Part shown: in pieces, positions 1 through 7,267 of the stretch
Position numbering within the stretch: the first letter of the stretch is position 1
How the letters are laid out: the number at the start of each line of letters is the position of its first letter
DNA from: a bacterium
GTDB taxonomy: Bacteria > Verrucomicrobiota > Verrucomicrobiia > Limisphaerales > UBA11358
Assembly: GCA_021780905.1 (NCBI GenBank)
Contig: JAJXXW010000048.1
Span: forward strand, 62,001 to 126,000
DNA: 64,000 nucleotides
Reading direction: 5' to 3'
Position numbers and translations under genes: made by a program
Notes under the pieces: generated by a model
Told to the model about the DNA's origin: nothing
Databases searched by the model: none
The model's input: only the letters and a program-made list of their open reading frames with translations

Positions 1-546
1 CGCTTCGACGGCGGCTTGCGCGGCGCGGATGGCGTCCTCGCGTCCACCGAGCTTCGCGGTCGCCAAATCGGCGATGAGCTGGTTGACCTGGGCTTGATCC
101 GCATCCCGCTGGGCGCGGGCCTGATCCAGTTCCTCCTTGGAAATCACGGCATTGCCGCCGAGCCGCTCCCGCCGCGCCAGTTCATCGGCGGACAATTTCA
201 AATTCGCCCGCGCCCGCGCCAACTGGGCTGCCAGCGATGCAATTTCCGTCGGGCGCTTGCCTTTGGTCAAGTCGTCCCGTTGCGCCTGCGCCTGCGCGAG
301 ATTTTTTTCGGCCTGCGCGAGCGCGGCGGCCTCGGACTGCCGCTCCAGTTCAAACAGCAGTTGCCCGGCTTTCACCGAATCGCCGCGCGCCACAGCGAGC
401 TGGGCAAGCGCGCCAGCCAACGGCGCGGCGACATAAACATATTCGCCCTCGATGTAGCCCTGGAAGCTGCCGGCGGAATTTTTGGAGCAGCCGGCCCCAA
501 GCACCATGAGTTGGGCGAGGAGGGCGAGGTGTAAAAAAGATTTCAT
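1..546 (-). CDS. HlyD-family periplasmic adaptor (membrane fusion) lipoprotein, 3' end off window
   Basis: Partial gene: 182 codons are visible from the ATG at 544-546 to the window edge without a stop. The first 20 residues form a lipoprotein signal ending in the lipobox LGAGC, so the mature protein should be anchored by Cys20. Next come a biotinyl-lipoyl-like strand region (QGYIEGEYVYVAAPLAG, then VARGDSVKAGQLLFELE) and a long Ala/Gln/Arg-rich alpha-helical hairpin (AQAEKNLAQAQAQRDDL through KEELDQARAQRDADQAQVNQL). This is the standard layout of HlyD/AcrA-type adaptors, which bridge an inner-membrane ABC or RND pump to an outer-membrane channel. The pump genes would lie beyond the left edge, so the substrate cannot be judged. 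Confidence 0.85.
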   Translation of the reverse strand, partial: MKSFLHLALLAQLMVLGAGCSKNSAGSFQGYIEGEYVYVAAPLAGALAQLAVARGDSVKAGQLLFELERQSEAAALAQAEKNLAQAQAQRDDLTKGKRPTEIASLAAQLARARANLKLSADELARRERLGGNAVISKEELDQARAQRDADQAQVNQLIADLATAKLGGREDAIRAAQAAVEA

Positions 547-588
547 ACGACCGTGGCATGAGCCTAGCACGACGCCTGAAATTTACGA

Positions 589-816
589 GTGAAAGCTGGC
601 GGCGCGGGCATTCCGCCCGTAGAACTTTTGGTTCACGCCGGTTTGTGTCCGTCCAAAGGCCAGGCGCGAAAAGACATCGAAGGCGGCGGCGTGAACATCA
701 ATAACGTTCGCGAAGCGAAGGCTGACCGCGTGGTGACTTCCGCCGATTTGCTTTTTGGAAAACACCTCCTGCTGCGCAAAGGCAAAAAAAATTATGTCGT
801 TGTGACGGCGAAATAA
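589..816 (+). pseudogene. orphan S4 RNA-binding domain, C-terminal remnant of tyrosyl-tRNA synthetase
   Basis: The 75-residue reading frame has the look of the C-terminal S4 domain of TyrS: PVELLVHAGLCPSKGQARKD, then IEGGGVNINNVR, then DLLFGKHLLLRKGKKNY. It opens with a GTG, and an in-frame stop lies only 12 bases upstream (577), so the Rossmann catalytic domain is missing. Free-standing S4 proteins exist, but the sequence is closest in style to a TyrS tail, and it sits among other gene fragments. I read it as a remnant left by a deletion or rearrangement; a functional stand-alone S4 protein is the alternative. A full tyrS must exist elsewhere in the genome. Confidence 0.6.
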
Positions 817-820
817 AATC

Positions 821-887
821 CGTAGGAGCTGACGTGAGGAAGCTCCGAAAAAATGGAAAAGTAGAGACTCGTCACCTTGTCTCCTAC
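821..887. repeat. inverted pair of a 24-base palindromic intergenic repeat (copies 1 and 2)
   Basis: Copy 1 (821-846) reads GTAGGAGCTGACGTGAGG and onward on plus. Copy 2 (864-887) is the same motif on minus, ending TTGTCTCCTAC. The two face each other across 17 bases and could fold into a hairpin just after the tyrS remnant. Two further copies lie at 1369-1443. Copy 2 differs from the reverse complement of copy 3 at one base in 24. Confidence 0.7.
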
Positions 888-894
888 AGCTGAT

Positions 895-1150
895 TCAGTA
901 AACCAAAACCAATACCGCCGCCACCTGTGCCGACTTCGCCACCTCCTCAAACGACTCATCCTTCGTGTTCGGCTCTTTCAGTTTGGCATCCACCTCCGGC
1001 ACCGATTCCAGGAAGCTCAAGAGCAAACTGCTCTTCACCGCGTAATTCACTTGGTGGCAGTCCGCAAGGACTCCGGCAGCGACCCGGTGGCCGCCAGCGC
1101 CGCCGACGCATCCAGTTTGGCCGCCACGATGTCCATCTCAATTTTCACGG
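895..1150 (-). pseudogene. C-terminal fragment of a trypsin-like serine protease family protein
   Basis: On the minus strand the piece after a frameshift near 1055 reads VNYAVKSSLLLSFLESVPEV followed by DAKLKEPNTKDESFEEVAKS and ends at a TGA (895-897). The piece before it reads AKLDASAALAATGSLPES. Together they match, from memory of the family, the conserved C-terminal end of trypsin-like peptidase proteins common in Verrucomicrobiota (ALAATGSLPENVNYAVKSS-type sequence). The catalytic domain is absent, a frameshift separates the two parts, and a palindrome cluster lies directly upstream. It is a dead fragment. The assignment rests on motif recognition only. Confidence 0.55.
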
Positions 1151-1196
1151 AAGCTGCCCTTGGCCACCCAGCTGGGACTTGGCTGTCTGGGTGGAA

Positions 1197-1293
1197 CGGG
1201 CGACCCGCCCGTTGCGGTCGGCAACTTGCCGGCCGGCAGCCCGCCACAACCTTGTCCGGCAGGTTGCCGGACAACACAGGCCAGTGGCCTGTG
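1197..1293. repeat. cluster of four adjacent perfect hairpin palindromes
   Basis: Four short perfect inverted repeats follow one another: CGGGCG-ACC-CGCCCG (1197-1211), CGGCAA-C-TTGCCG (1219-1231), a 10-base arm pair TTGTCCGGCA/TGCCGGACAA (1252-1274) and CACAGGCCA/TGGCCTGTG (1275-1293). Spacing is a few bases to about twenty. None is followed by a T-tract, so they do not look like terminators. They resemble REP/BIME-type repetitive extragenic palindromes. Confidence 0.7.
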
Positions 1294-1368
1294 CCACCCA
1301 CCACCCCAAACTGCCATTGGCCGGGTCTTTGCAGACGGCCACCATGGCGCACGGCCACTGTCATTTTT

Positions 1369-1443
1369 GTAGGAGACGAGGTGACGAGTCTCTCACTAAA
1401 AACTTGGGACGGAATATCTGAGACTCCTCACGTCGTCACCTAC
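1369..1443. repeat. inverted pair of the 24-base palindromic repeat (copies 3 and 4)
   Basis: Copy 3 (1369-1392, plus) begins GTAGGAGACGAGGTGACG. Copy 4 (1420-1443, minus) ends ACGTCGTCACCTAC. They face each other across 27 bases, in the same arrangement as copies 1 and 2 at 821-887. Confidence 0.7.
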
Positions 1444-1511
1444 GGGTTTGGAACGGGGGAGCGCGCCCGTCCCGGTGGCCGTTTTCGCCGTCGCGCCAAA
1501 AACCGTTTGCA

Positions 1512-1569
1512 AATCCCAACGGGATTCAAATCCATCAGCCCAGGGTTGGCGCGTTGCGCCTACCCTGGG
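1512..1569. repeat. palindrome plus 8-bp stem/15-nt loop hairpin, left half of a repeat array
   Basis: A small palindrome AATCCC-AAC-GGGATT (1512-1526) is followed by a hairpin with stem CCCAGGGT (1539-1546) and ACCCTGGG (1562-1569) around a 15-base loop. The unit recurs with the same geometry at 2797-2854 on the other side of the IS element. Confidence 0.75.
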
Positions 1570-1600
1570 TTACGTTCCCCAAAATGTTTTCAACGCTGAA

Positions 1601-2768
1601 GGAGACCTCTGCAAAAAGGGTGTTTTCAAAAAGCGTGCGATTGCGGGAGAAAGGCGCGGGGCAACAAACGGTGGGACGAAGCGCGAATCCATTTTGGTTT
1701 TCCTTTTTCGTGCGTGGTTTGGGCGGTTTGGTTGGCGGCCCCTCACGCGGTGTGCCCTTCCAGCAACTTCGCCAGCCGTTTGAGGTTGTAGGCGACAGCT
1801 TTGAGCGTCAATTCCAGTTGATTTTTCGCCAGTCCCAGATACCGCACCCGTCGATAGCCTTGCCAGTGTTTTAGATGCGCGAAGATCCGCTCGATGTGCC
1901 GCCGCACTTGGCGCTTTCGGTGGTTGTTCGCAGGGTCACGCGGTGTCAACTGGCTGTGGTGGGCCTCCTGTTTCAAGATGCCGTTGCGGATGCCGTGCGT
2001 CCGCAGCCACGCACGGTTGGCTTTGCTATCTTACGCTTTGTCCGCATACACGGCGCGCGTGTCGGCAGGCGCGATCTGCGGTAGCACTTCGCCGTCGTCG
2101 GTTTTGGCCGCGGTGATGACGGCGGCCCGGATCAACTGATGCGCCCCGTCGCTGGCGACGGGCGCTGTGTAGCCGTAAAAGGTGCCTCCGCCTTTGCGGG
2201 TGTAGCTGGCGGCAGCATCGGGAGCGATGCCGCTGGCCGCCGCTGCGGCGGCGGGCCGTTGCCGGCTCGATGCCACCAGCGTCGCATCCACCAGGGTGGT
2301 GCGCTTGACCAGCTAGCCGCGCGCTTCGAGTTGCGTGTTGAGCAGGGCCAGGAGTTGTGCATGCAGGCCGCACTCAATGAGCCGCTGCCGGAAGCGGCAG
2401 ATCGTCGTCTCGTCGGGCACGGCTTCGTGCGCATCCAGTTGGAGGAACTTCTGAAAGCTCAGGCGGTCGTTGATCTGAATTTCAGCCTGCCGGTCGCTCA
2501 GGCCGTAGAGCTGCTGCAGGATCATCACGCGCAGCAGCACGCCAACGCGGGTGGCGGGACGTCCGCCGTGACTGTAGGTGGCCGCCACGCGTGCCTCCGC
2601 CTCGCTAAAATCCACTGCGCGGGCGATGGTTTCGCGCACACGGTTGCTCGCGCCACGCGGCTGCACGGCCAGATCAAAAAACGTCGCTTGCTTGTCGCGC
2701 GGTGTTTGCATGAACGTCAGATTATTACTTGCCAATCATCGTTCAAAAAAACTTTTGCAGAGATTTCT
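1601..2768 (-). mobile_element. degenerate IS5-family insertion sequence
   Basis: The element contains a DDE transposase gene with two nonsense codons. Its ends are imperfect inverted repeats: GGAGACCTCTGCAAAA at 1601 and, on the opposite strand, AGAAATCTCTGCAAAA ending at 2768 (13 of 16 alike). The nonamer CTGAAGGAG occurs at 1596-1604 and again at 2767-2775, consistent with a target duplication overlapping the ends; exact boundaries are uncertain by a few bases. Removing the element rejoins a CAAC...GTTG palindrome within a repeat array, so the target was a repeat. Confidence 0.8.
1743..2711 (-). pseudogene. IS5-family transposase, inactivated by two stop codons
   Basis: The reading frame runs without a shift from the ATG at 2709-2711 (MQTPRDKQATFF) to the stop at 1743 but is broken by TAG at 2313-2315 and by TAA at 2031-2033. 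The TAA sits in YADKA-stop-DSKANRAWLR, where a Tyr is expected. The N-terminal part holds the usual IS5/IS4 helix-turn-helix and DDE start (SFQKFLQLDAHEAVPDETT, CRFRQRL), the middle part LVDATLVASSR, and the C-terminus HIERIFAHLKHWQGYRRVRY. Catalytic Asp and Glu motifs are recognisable, but no full-length product is possible. Each piece on its own would lack part of the catalytic triad. Confidence 0.85.
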
Positions 2769-2796
2769 GAAGGAGTTGTTTTCATTTTGCCGTTGA

Positions 2797-2854
2797 CCCA
2801 GCGTAGTCGCTGCGCTCCAACGCTGGGCTGAATGACACAACTCCGTTGGAGTTG
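2797..2854. repeat. hairpin plus palindrome, right half of the repeat array
   Basis: Stem CCCAGCGT (2797-2804) pairs with ACGCTGGG (2820-2827) around a 15-base loop. The palindrome CAACTCC-GTT-GGAGTTG (2838-2854) follows. Stem and loop lengths equal those of the unit at 1539-1569, although the bases differ, which points to a structural repeat family. Confidence 0.75.
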
Positions 2855-3358
2855 ATCTTTACAGACGGTCACCAATGGCTCGACGAACTTAAGAACGACA
2901 TCACGCGCGAAACCCCCGCGAGCTTCGAGCCGAGCATTGATTACGTCGTCACAAAAATCCCCCGGTTCGCGTTTGAAAAATTTCCGCAAGCCGACCCGAC
3001 CCTGACGACTCAAATGAAATCCGTGGGCGAGGCAATGGCAATAGGCCGAACCTTCAAAGAATCCCTCCAGAAATGTCTCCGCTCCCTCGAAATCGGCCGC
3101 AGCGGACTCGGCGGTGACGGCAAGCCGTGGCGAATTGGAACAGAAGTTTACGGCGACCGCGACATCCTCCCGCGCGACGTCATCAGCCGCAAACTGAGCG
3201 TGCCCAACGCCGAGCGCATCTTCTTCATCCGCCACGCCCTGCGCGCCGGCTTCACCATCGAGGAGATTTTCAACCTCACGAAAATTGACCGCTGGTTCCT
3301 GGTGCAGATCAAAGAGATCGTGGATTTTGAGGAGGAACTGGCGGGGGCGATGAATTGA
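2846..3358 (+). pseudogene. carB: internal fragment of carbamoyl-phosphate synthase large subunit
   Basis: From about 2879 the frame reads [20 protein letters not shown], then [15 protein letters not shown], then [20 protein letters not shown] and [10 protein letters not shown]. This is the conserved stretch of CarB just after the first ATP-grasp domain and into the oligomerisation domain. The piece is 160 residues out of roughly 1070. Both the N-terminal ATP-grasp part and the whole second half are missing. It begins directly after a palindrome (2838-2854) and stops at 3356. The intact gene must be elsewhere. Reading-frame integrity suggests a fairly recent fragment. Confidence 0.85.
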
Positions 3359-4012
3359 AAAATAAATTACGAGGAATTAACATTTAAGATTCCGTAGCAA
3401 AGTTCAGATTACGACGACGACGAATGCTCGGCCTTTGTCATCACCTCCATTGACATTATCATGCGGCAGGCAATTGATGCAGGGCGGAATAAAATCATCG
3501 TCAACACGAAGTTGAAGCTCGGCTTGGCGCACGGATGTGTGTATTGTGCAGCCCAAGATTCCCCAGACCAGTGACCAAGCCGTCATACAAACAACGGAAG
3601 CGGGCTATCAGCAGCCCACGAATACTGCGGCCAAAATTGGCAAACACCTCCTGAAGCCCTACGGACTGTTTCTCATTCCGGCAATCATCGCGGAACGTCG
3701 TCAGGCACTTTCACCTCTCTACCGGGCCTGGCATGCGGTTCGCGCCGGCGACGCCTCCACAAACATTTTCACCGGGGAAAAATCCGGTGGCGGGGTCCCG
3801 CCCGCAGTTCGCTTTCCAATGTGATGAGTCGACCCTATGCGAATGTCATCCGGATGCACCTGCTGATTTTTTCTTCGCCTTCTGCCAGATGGTCAAAATT
3901 GATGATTGTCCGATCTACGCCGTGGTTTACTCGGTTTAATTTTCCCTGGAGTGAGTTGAAGAAACGCGACCACCGCCCCATTTCCAATAACCCATAGCAT
4001 TCCAACCGGGTG
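3359..4012. other. 654-base stretch without a recognisable gene
   Basis: Base composition is lower in GC than the flanks up to about 3600. A plus-strand frame of 95 codons (3537-3824) and a short piece containing MRQAIDAGRNKIIVNTKLKL (about 3460-3520) are open, but I recognise no family, see no convincing ribosome binding site, and neither continues a neighbouring gene. It is most likely decayed sequence, like the rest of 550-3360. Confidence 0.4.
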
Positions 4013-5023
4013 TTACCGGCTCCGGTTGCGCGCCAACTGCTTTGCCAGGCGGATCGCCGCAATCATGCTGCCGGGGTTCGCGATGCCTTTGCCCGCGATG
4101 TCGTAGGCGGTGCCGTGGTCGGGCGAGGTGCGGATGAACGGCAGGCCGAGCGTCCAGTTGATGCCGCTGTCGAACGCGACGGCCTTCAGCGGCGCGAGTC
4201 CCTGGTCGTGATACATCGCCACGACGGCGTCGAATTCCCCTTTCAACGCGTAGTGAAAAACCGTGTCGCCGCTCAACGGGCCGACGACATCGAAGCCGCG
4301 TTTTTGCATCGCTTGAACCGCTGGGCCAATCGTCGTGATTTCCTCGTCGCCAAATTCCCCGCCTTCGCCGGCGTGGGGATTCAGGCCGCAGACGGCGATT
4401 TTCGCGCGCGGCAAACCGAGGTCGCGGCAGGCTTGCGCGGCGAGTTCGATGGCCAGCGTGATTTTTTCCGCCGTCAATTTTTCGGAAACCGTTTTGAGCG
4501 CGATGTGAACCGTGGCCAGTGCCACGCGGAGCCAGCGCCCGCGTTCGTCGGTGCCGAGCAGCATCATCGCGGTGCGGTGCGTGCCAGCCAGGTCGGACAA
4601 AAATTCAGTTTGGCCGACGAATTTTCGGCCAGCAAACTGATGGCCGGCACGAACGATAGATTCCTTGTTCACCGGTGCTGTCACCAAGGCATCAATTTCG
4701 CCTCGCCGGGCGCGAGTGCCGCCATCCAGCAGCCAGCCGATGGAAGCATTGGCGGCGATCTCCGCGCCGGGGGGAAGGGTTTCCGGCAATGAGGAGGCCA
4801 GTGATTGTAAAACAAAAAACCTCCCCGCGGCGGCGTAGTTGGAGAATTTTTCCAGCGGCAGGTTCAGCGAAAGCTTTTGATTCAGCCGGGTGAGCACACC
4901 TTCGTCGCCGATGAGCAGATACTTGCAGTCGTCAGCGGCGGCCTCGGCGGCAAGCGCCTTGAGCGTCACTTCCGGCCCGACGCCGGTGACGTCGCCGAGG
5001 GAAATGCCAAGCCAGCCAGTCAT
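4013..5023 (-). CDS. pdxA: 4-hydroxythreonine-4-phosphate dehydrogenase
   Basis: Catalyses NAD-dependent oxidation of 4-phosphohydroxy-L-threonine in DXP-dependent pyridoxal phosphate synthesis, in the cytoplasm. The 336-residue product has the family length. Visible motifs are ISLGDVTGVGPEVTLKAL at the N-terminus, the substrate-loop FVGQTEFLSDLAGTHRTAMM, the metal-binding MYHDQGLAPLKAVAFDSGIN with its His-Asp pair, and the C-terminal IRTSPDHGTAYDIAGKG. The start at 5023 gives the normal N-terminus. The gene follows the SurA-like gene by 90 bp on the same strand, the surA-pdxA order known from proteobacteria, so co-transcription is likely. Confidence 0.95.
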   Translation of the reverse strand: MTGWLGISLGDVTGVGPEVTLKALAAEAAADDCKYLLIGDEGVLTRLNQKLSLNLPLEKFSNYAAAGRFFVLQSLASSLPETLPPGAEIAANASIGWLLDGGTRARRGEIDALVTAPVNKESIVRAGHQFAGRKFVGQTEFLSDLAGTHRTAMMLLGTDERGRWLRVALATVHIALKTVSEKLTAEKITLAIELAAQACRDLGLPRAKIAVCGLNPHAGEGGEFGDEEITTIGPAVQAMQKRGFDVVGPLSGDTVFHYALKGEFDAVVAMYHDQGLAPLKAVAFDSGINWTLGLPFIRTSPDHGTAYDIAGKGIANPGSMIAAIRLAKQLARNRSR

Positions 5024-5112
5024 AAAAAGTCAGCCTTGTGAATCCTGAATTGCGGAATGAATTTCCCGCGGCCCGGACAGGCTTCGGCGCTCGGAACTCT
5101 TGGTTCGCAATT

Positions 5113-6069
5113 TCAGAAGTAGCGGATGAAGGTTTTTTTCTTGAGGCCCTCGATCCAGTCCTTCTGCAATCGGGCCTGTTCCTTGAGCCGCAGATTATTT
5201 TCGATGCCGGTGGCGACTTCGGTCAGCGGCCGGACGTGGCTGGGATGCTTGTCCTCGACCAGCATCAGGTAGCAGGTGTCCGGCGTGTCCACCAAGTCGC
5301 TCACCACGCCGGGGGTGAGGGCGAAGGCGACGTCAGCCAGTTCCTTGCGCAGGACGGAGCGCTGCACCCAGCCCCAGTCGCCGCCCTGGTGCTGCTGGGA
5401 GCCTTGCGAATAGATGGCGGCCATCTCGGCGAACGGCGCGCCTTCCTTGATTTTAGACTGGATTTCGCGCGCCAGCCGCAAGGTGTTGGTGTCGTCCGGC
5501 GCAGTCTTGGGCAGGACGATCATGCGCAGCTTGATTTCTTCCTCGGCGCGAAATTCATCCGGGTGGGCAAGGTAATAATTTTCAATCTTGTAGGGCGAGA
5601 TGAAAATTTCTTTCTGCACGTTCTGGTTGCGCAGGGCGGATTCGATGTATTGCTCGCGCACCTGCCGGCTGAACTGCTCCACGGTCAGGCCCTGCGCCTG
5701 CAGCGTCTTCATGAACGTGATGCGGTCGCCGAACCGGTCGCGGATGCGCTCCTGCACCAGTTCGTCCACGACGGAATCCGGCAGCTTGTAGCCATCGGTG
5801 TCGAAGCTGCGCAGAATCAAATCATTTTCAATGAGCTGCTCCAAACTGTCGTTAAGCGTCTCGTCAAGCTTCTGCTGGAAAACGTCCGGCTGCGCGGCGT
5901 ATTGGCGGCGGAGCGCGTCGGCGGCGGGCCGGGAATAATCCTCCACCTCTGAAAAAGTGACGACGCGGCTGCTGACCACGCCCTTGACGCCGTCAATCAC
6001 CACCGGTTCAGCCACGGCACACAGGCTGGCACCTGCCGCCAGACCGAGAATGAAATAAAACGGCTTCAT
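5113..6069 (-). CDS. surA: SurA-like periplasmic chaperone / peptidyl-prolyl isomerase
   Basis: Outer-membrane protein chaperone candidate, 318 residues. The N-terminal signal peptide ends near CAVAEP. A SurA N-domain follows (VIDGVKGVVSSRVVTFSEVE through SLEQLIENDLILRSF), then a single parvulin domain (EEEIKLRMIVLPK, AREIQSKIKEGAPFAEMA, GGDWGWVQRSVLRKELADVA, YLMLVEDKH). E. coli SurA has two parvulin domains and is longer (428 residues); one domain is usual in other phyla. Its place before pdxA supports the name. Substrates are unknown. A second parvulin protein is encoded at 20800-21921. Confidence 0.85.
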   Translation of the reverse strand: MKPFYFILGLAAGASLCAVAEPVVIDGVKGVVSSRVVTFSEVEDYSRPAADALRRQYAAQPDVFQQKLDETLNDSLEQLIENDLILRSFDTDGYKLPDSVVDELVQERIRDRFGDRITFMKTLQAQGLTVEQFSRQVREQYIESALRNQNVQKEIFISPYKIENYYLAHPDEFRAEEEIKLRMIVLPKTAPDDTNTLRLAREIQSKIKEGAPFAEMAAIYSQGSQQHQGGDWGWVQRSVLRKELADVAFALTPGVVSDLVDTPDTCYLMLVEDKHPSHVRPLTEVATGIENNLRLKEQARLQKDWIEGLKKKTFIRYF

Positions 6070-6116
6070 CAGATTTTCCGCATGATAACAAGCCCGTTCG
6101 CACGGTCAAGCGCCGC

Positions 6117-6293
6117 TCACGGCTGCGGCCGGGCGAGCCGCCACATCAAGAACGCCAGAATCAAACCGCCGGCGAATGCCACACAAATCGTCCAGCGCAT
6201 CAGCACCTGCTGCTTGCGCCGGTAATTGCTTCCGCCCTGCCCCGGCAGCAGGTAAAAGCGTTCACGTGGTTTTTTGGGCTTGAGGCGGAACAC
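6117..6293 (-). CDS. small basic single-pass membrane protein, unknown function
   Basis: I place the start at the GTG at 6291-6293, giving 58 residues: a basic N-terminal part (FRLKPKKPRERFYLLPGQGG, then NYRRKQQVLMRW) and one C-terminal transmembrane helix (TICVAFAGGLILAFLMWRL). A GGGAGG sequence lies just before this GTG, rather close. The frame is open back to an ATG at 6372-6374, but that codon overlaps the start codon of the divergent gene at 6373, which would leave no room for promoters. The product is probably a short inner-membrane protein with a cytoplasmic tail. It lies between surA and a divergent hydrolase. Confidence 0.5.
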   Translation of the reverse strand: MFRLKPKKPRERFYLLPGQGGSNYRRKQQVLMRWTICVAFAGGLILAFLMWRLARPQP

Positions 6294-6372
6294 GCCCTCC
6301 CTTCTACCACGAACCCGGTTGCACCTCAAGCCGCGCCTTGCGGTTGGAAAATTTTTAGCTACCGTCTCGCTC

Positions 6373-7194
6373 ATGCAACTTGAAGATCATATCGGCGACA
6401 TCGTCCGCAAGGCCTGCGTGATGAATAACATTTCCAGCGCCGCAGCCGCCGGCGCGGCGGGGCTTTCAGAGGAAAAATTCAAAAATTTTGCCAAAACCGG
6501 CCAGTCCGCCGAAAAAATTAACCTGGCCGCCGTCGCCAAACTGACCGGCCTGAACCCGGCCAAACTCGAAGCCATTGCCGGCGGCTGGCTGCCCGCGCCC
6601 AAGGATTTATCCGCCTGGCGCGAACTCCGCGTCATTACAACGGCGGACGCCGGCCTGAATGTGAATTGTTATCTGGTCTGGGATGAAGTCCAGCGCGACG
6701 CCGCGCTGTTTGACACCGGGCTGGACGCGCAGCCGGTGCTGGATATGATTGCGGCCGAAGGCCTGACGCTGCGGCACATTTTTATCACGCACTCGCACTG
6801 GGACCACGTTGAGGCGCTGCCGAAAATCCGCGCCGCCTGGCCAAAGGCGCGCGTGCATACCAGTTCGAAAACCGCGCCGGTGGATCAGCGCAACAAGACT
6901 TCAGAAATAATCCACCTGGGCGGCTTGCGCATCACGCACCGGGAAACCCCCGGCCACGCGGACGACGGCGTGACTTATCTGATTGGCAACTGGCAGGAAG
7001 ACGCGCCGCATGTCGCCATCGTCGGCGACACGCTTTTCGCCGGTTCCATGGGCAACGGCAATGGCGCGTGGGAACTGGCGAAACAAACAATTCGTGAGCA
7101 GATTTTATCGCTGCCGCCGGAAACCCTGCTCTGTCCCGGCCACGGGCCGTTGACCACGGTCGCGGAGGAAAAGGCGCACAACCCGTTCTTCTGA
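6373..7194 (+). CDS. metallo-beta-lactamase-fold hydrolase with N-terminal helical (HTH-like) domain
   Basis: 273 residues. The C-terminal two thirds are a metallo-beta-lactamase fold hydrolase of the glyoxalase II/YcbL type: metal motif THSHWDHVEALPK (HxHxDH), later TPGHADDGVTYLIG, VGDTLFAGSMG and LCPGHGPLTTV. The first 75 residues (MQLEDHIGDIVRKACVMNN ... AAVAKLTGLNPAKLEAI) form a small helical domain resembling an XRE-type helix-turn-helix, unusual for this enzyme class. The ATG at 6373 is chosen because upstream codons overlap the opposite gene and lack family character. Likely a cytoplasmic thioester or phosphoester hydrolase; the substrate is unknown. Confidence 0.8.
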   Translation: MQLEDHIGDIVRKACVMNNISSAAAAGAAGLSEEKFKNFAKTGQSAEKINLAAVAKLTGLNPAKLEAIAGGWLPAPKDLSAWRELRVITTADAGLNVNCYLVWDEVQRDAALFDTGLDAQPVLDMIAAEGLTLRHIFITHSHWDHVEALPKIRAAWPKARVHTSSKTAPVDQRNKTSEIIHLGGLRITHRETPGHADDGVTYLIGNWQEDAPHVAIVGDTLFAGSMGNGNGAWELAKQTIREQILSLPPETLLCPGHGPLTTVAEEKAHNPFF

Positions 7195-7267
7195 TTTCTG
7201 CCTGACAACAAACACGCAAGGCGGGCACCCGCTTGTGTGTCCGGGCCGCCAGCTTCAACTTCCCGCT

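Noticed and set aside
821-1443. Possible CRISPR array
   Set aside because: Only four copies, in alternating orientation, with unequal spacing and no cas genes.
1743-2711. Programmed frameshifting or readthrough of the IS transposase
   Set aside because: Both breaks are plain in-frame stop codons (TAG, TAA) with no slippery sequence, and the TAA replaces a conserved Tyr.
3537-3824. Small gene of 95 codons in the gap after the carB fragment
   Set aside because: No recognisable family, no ribosome binding site, and surrounded by decayed sequence.
7210-7240. Terminator between the metallo-hydrolase and permease genes
   Set aside because: The CAAGGCGGG/CCCGCTTG stem has a bulge and no T-tract on either strand.
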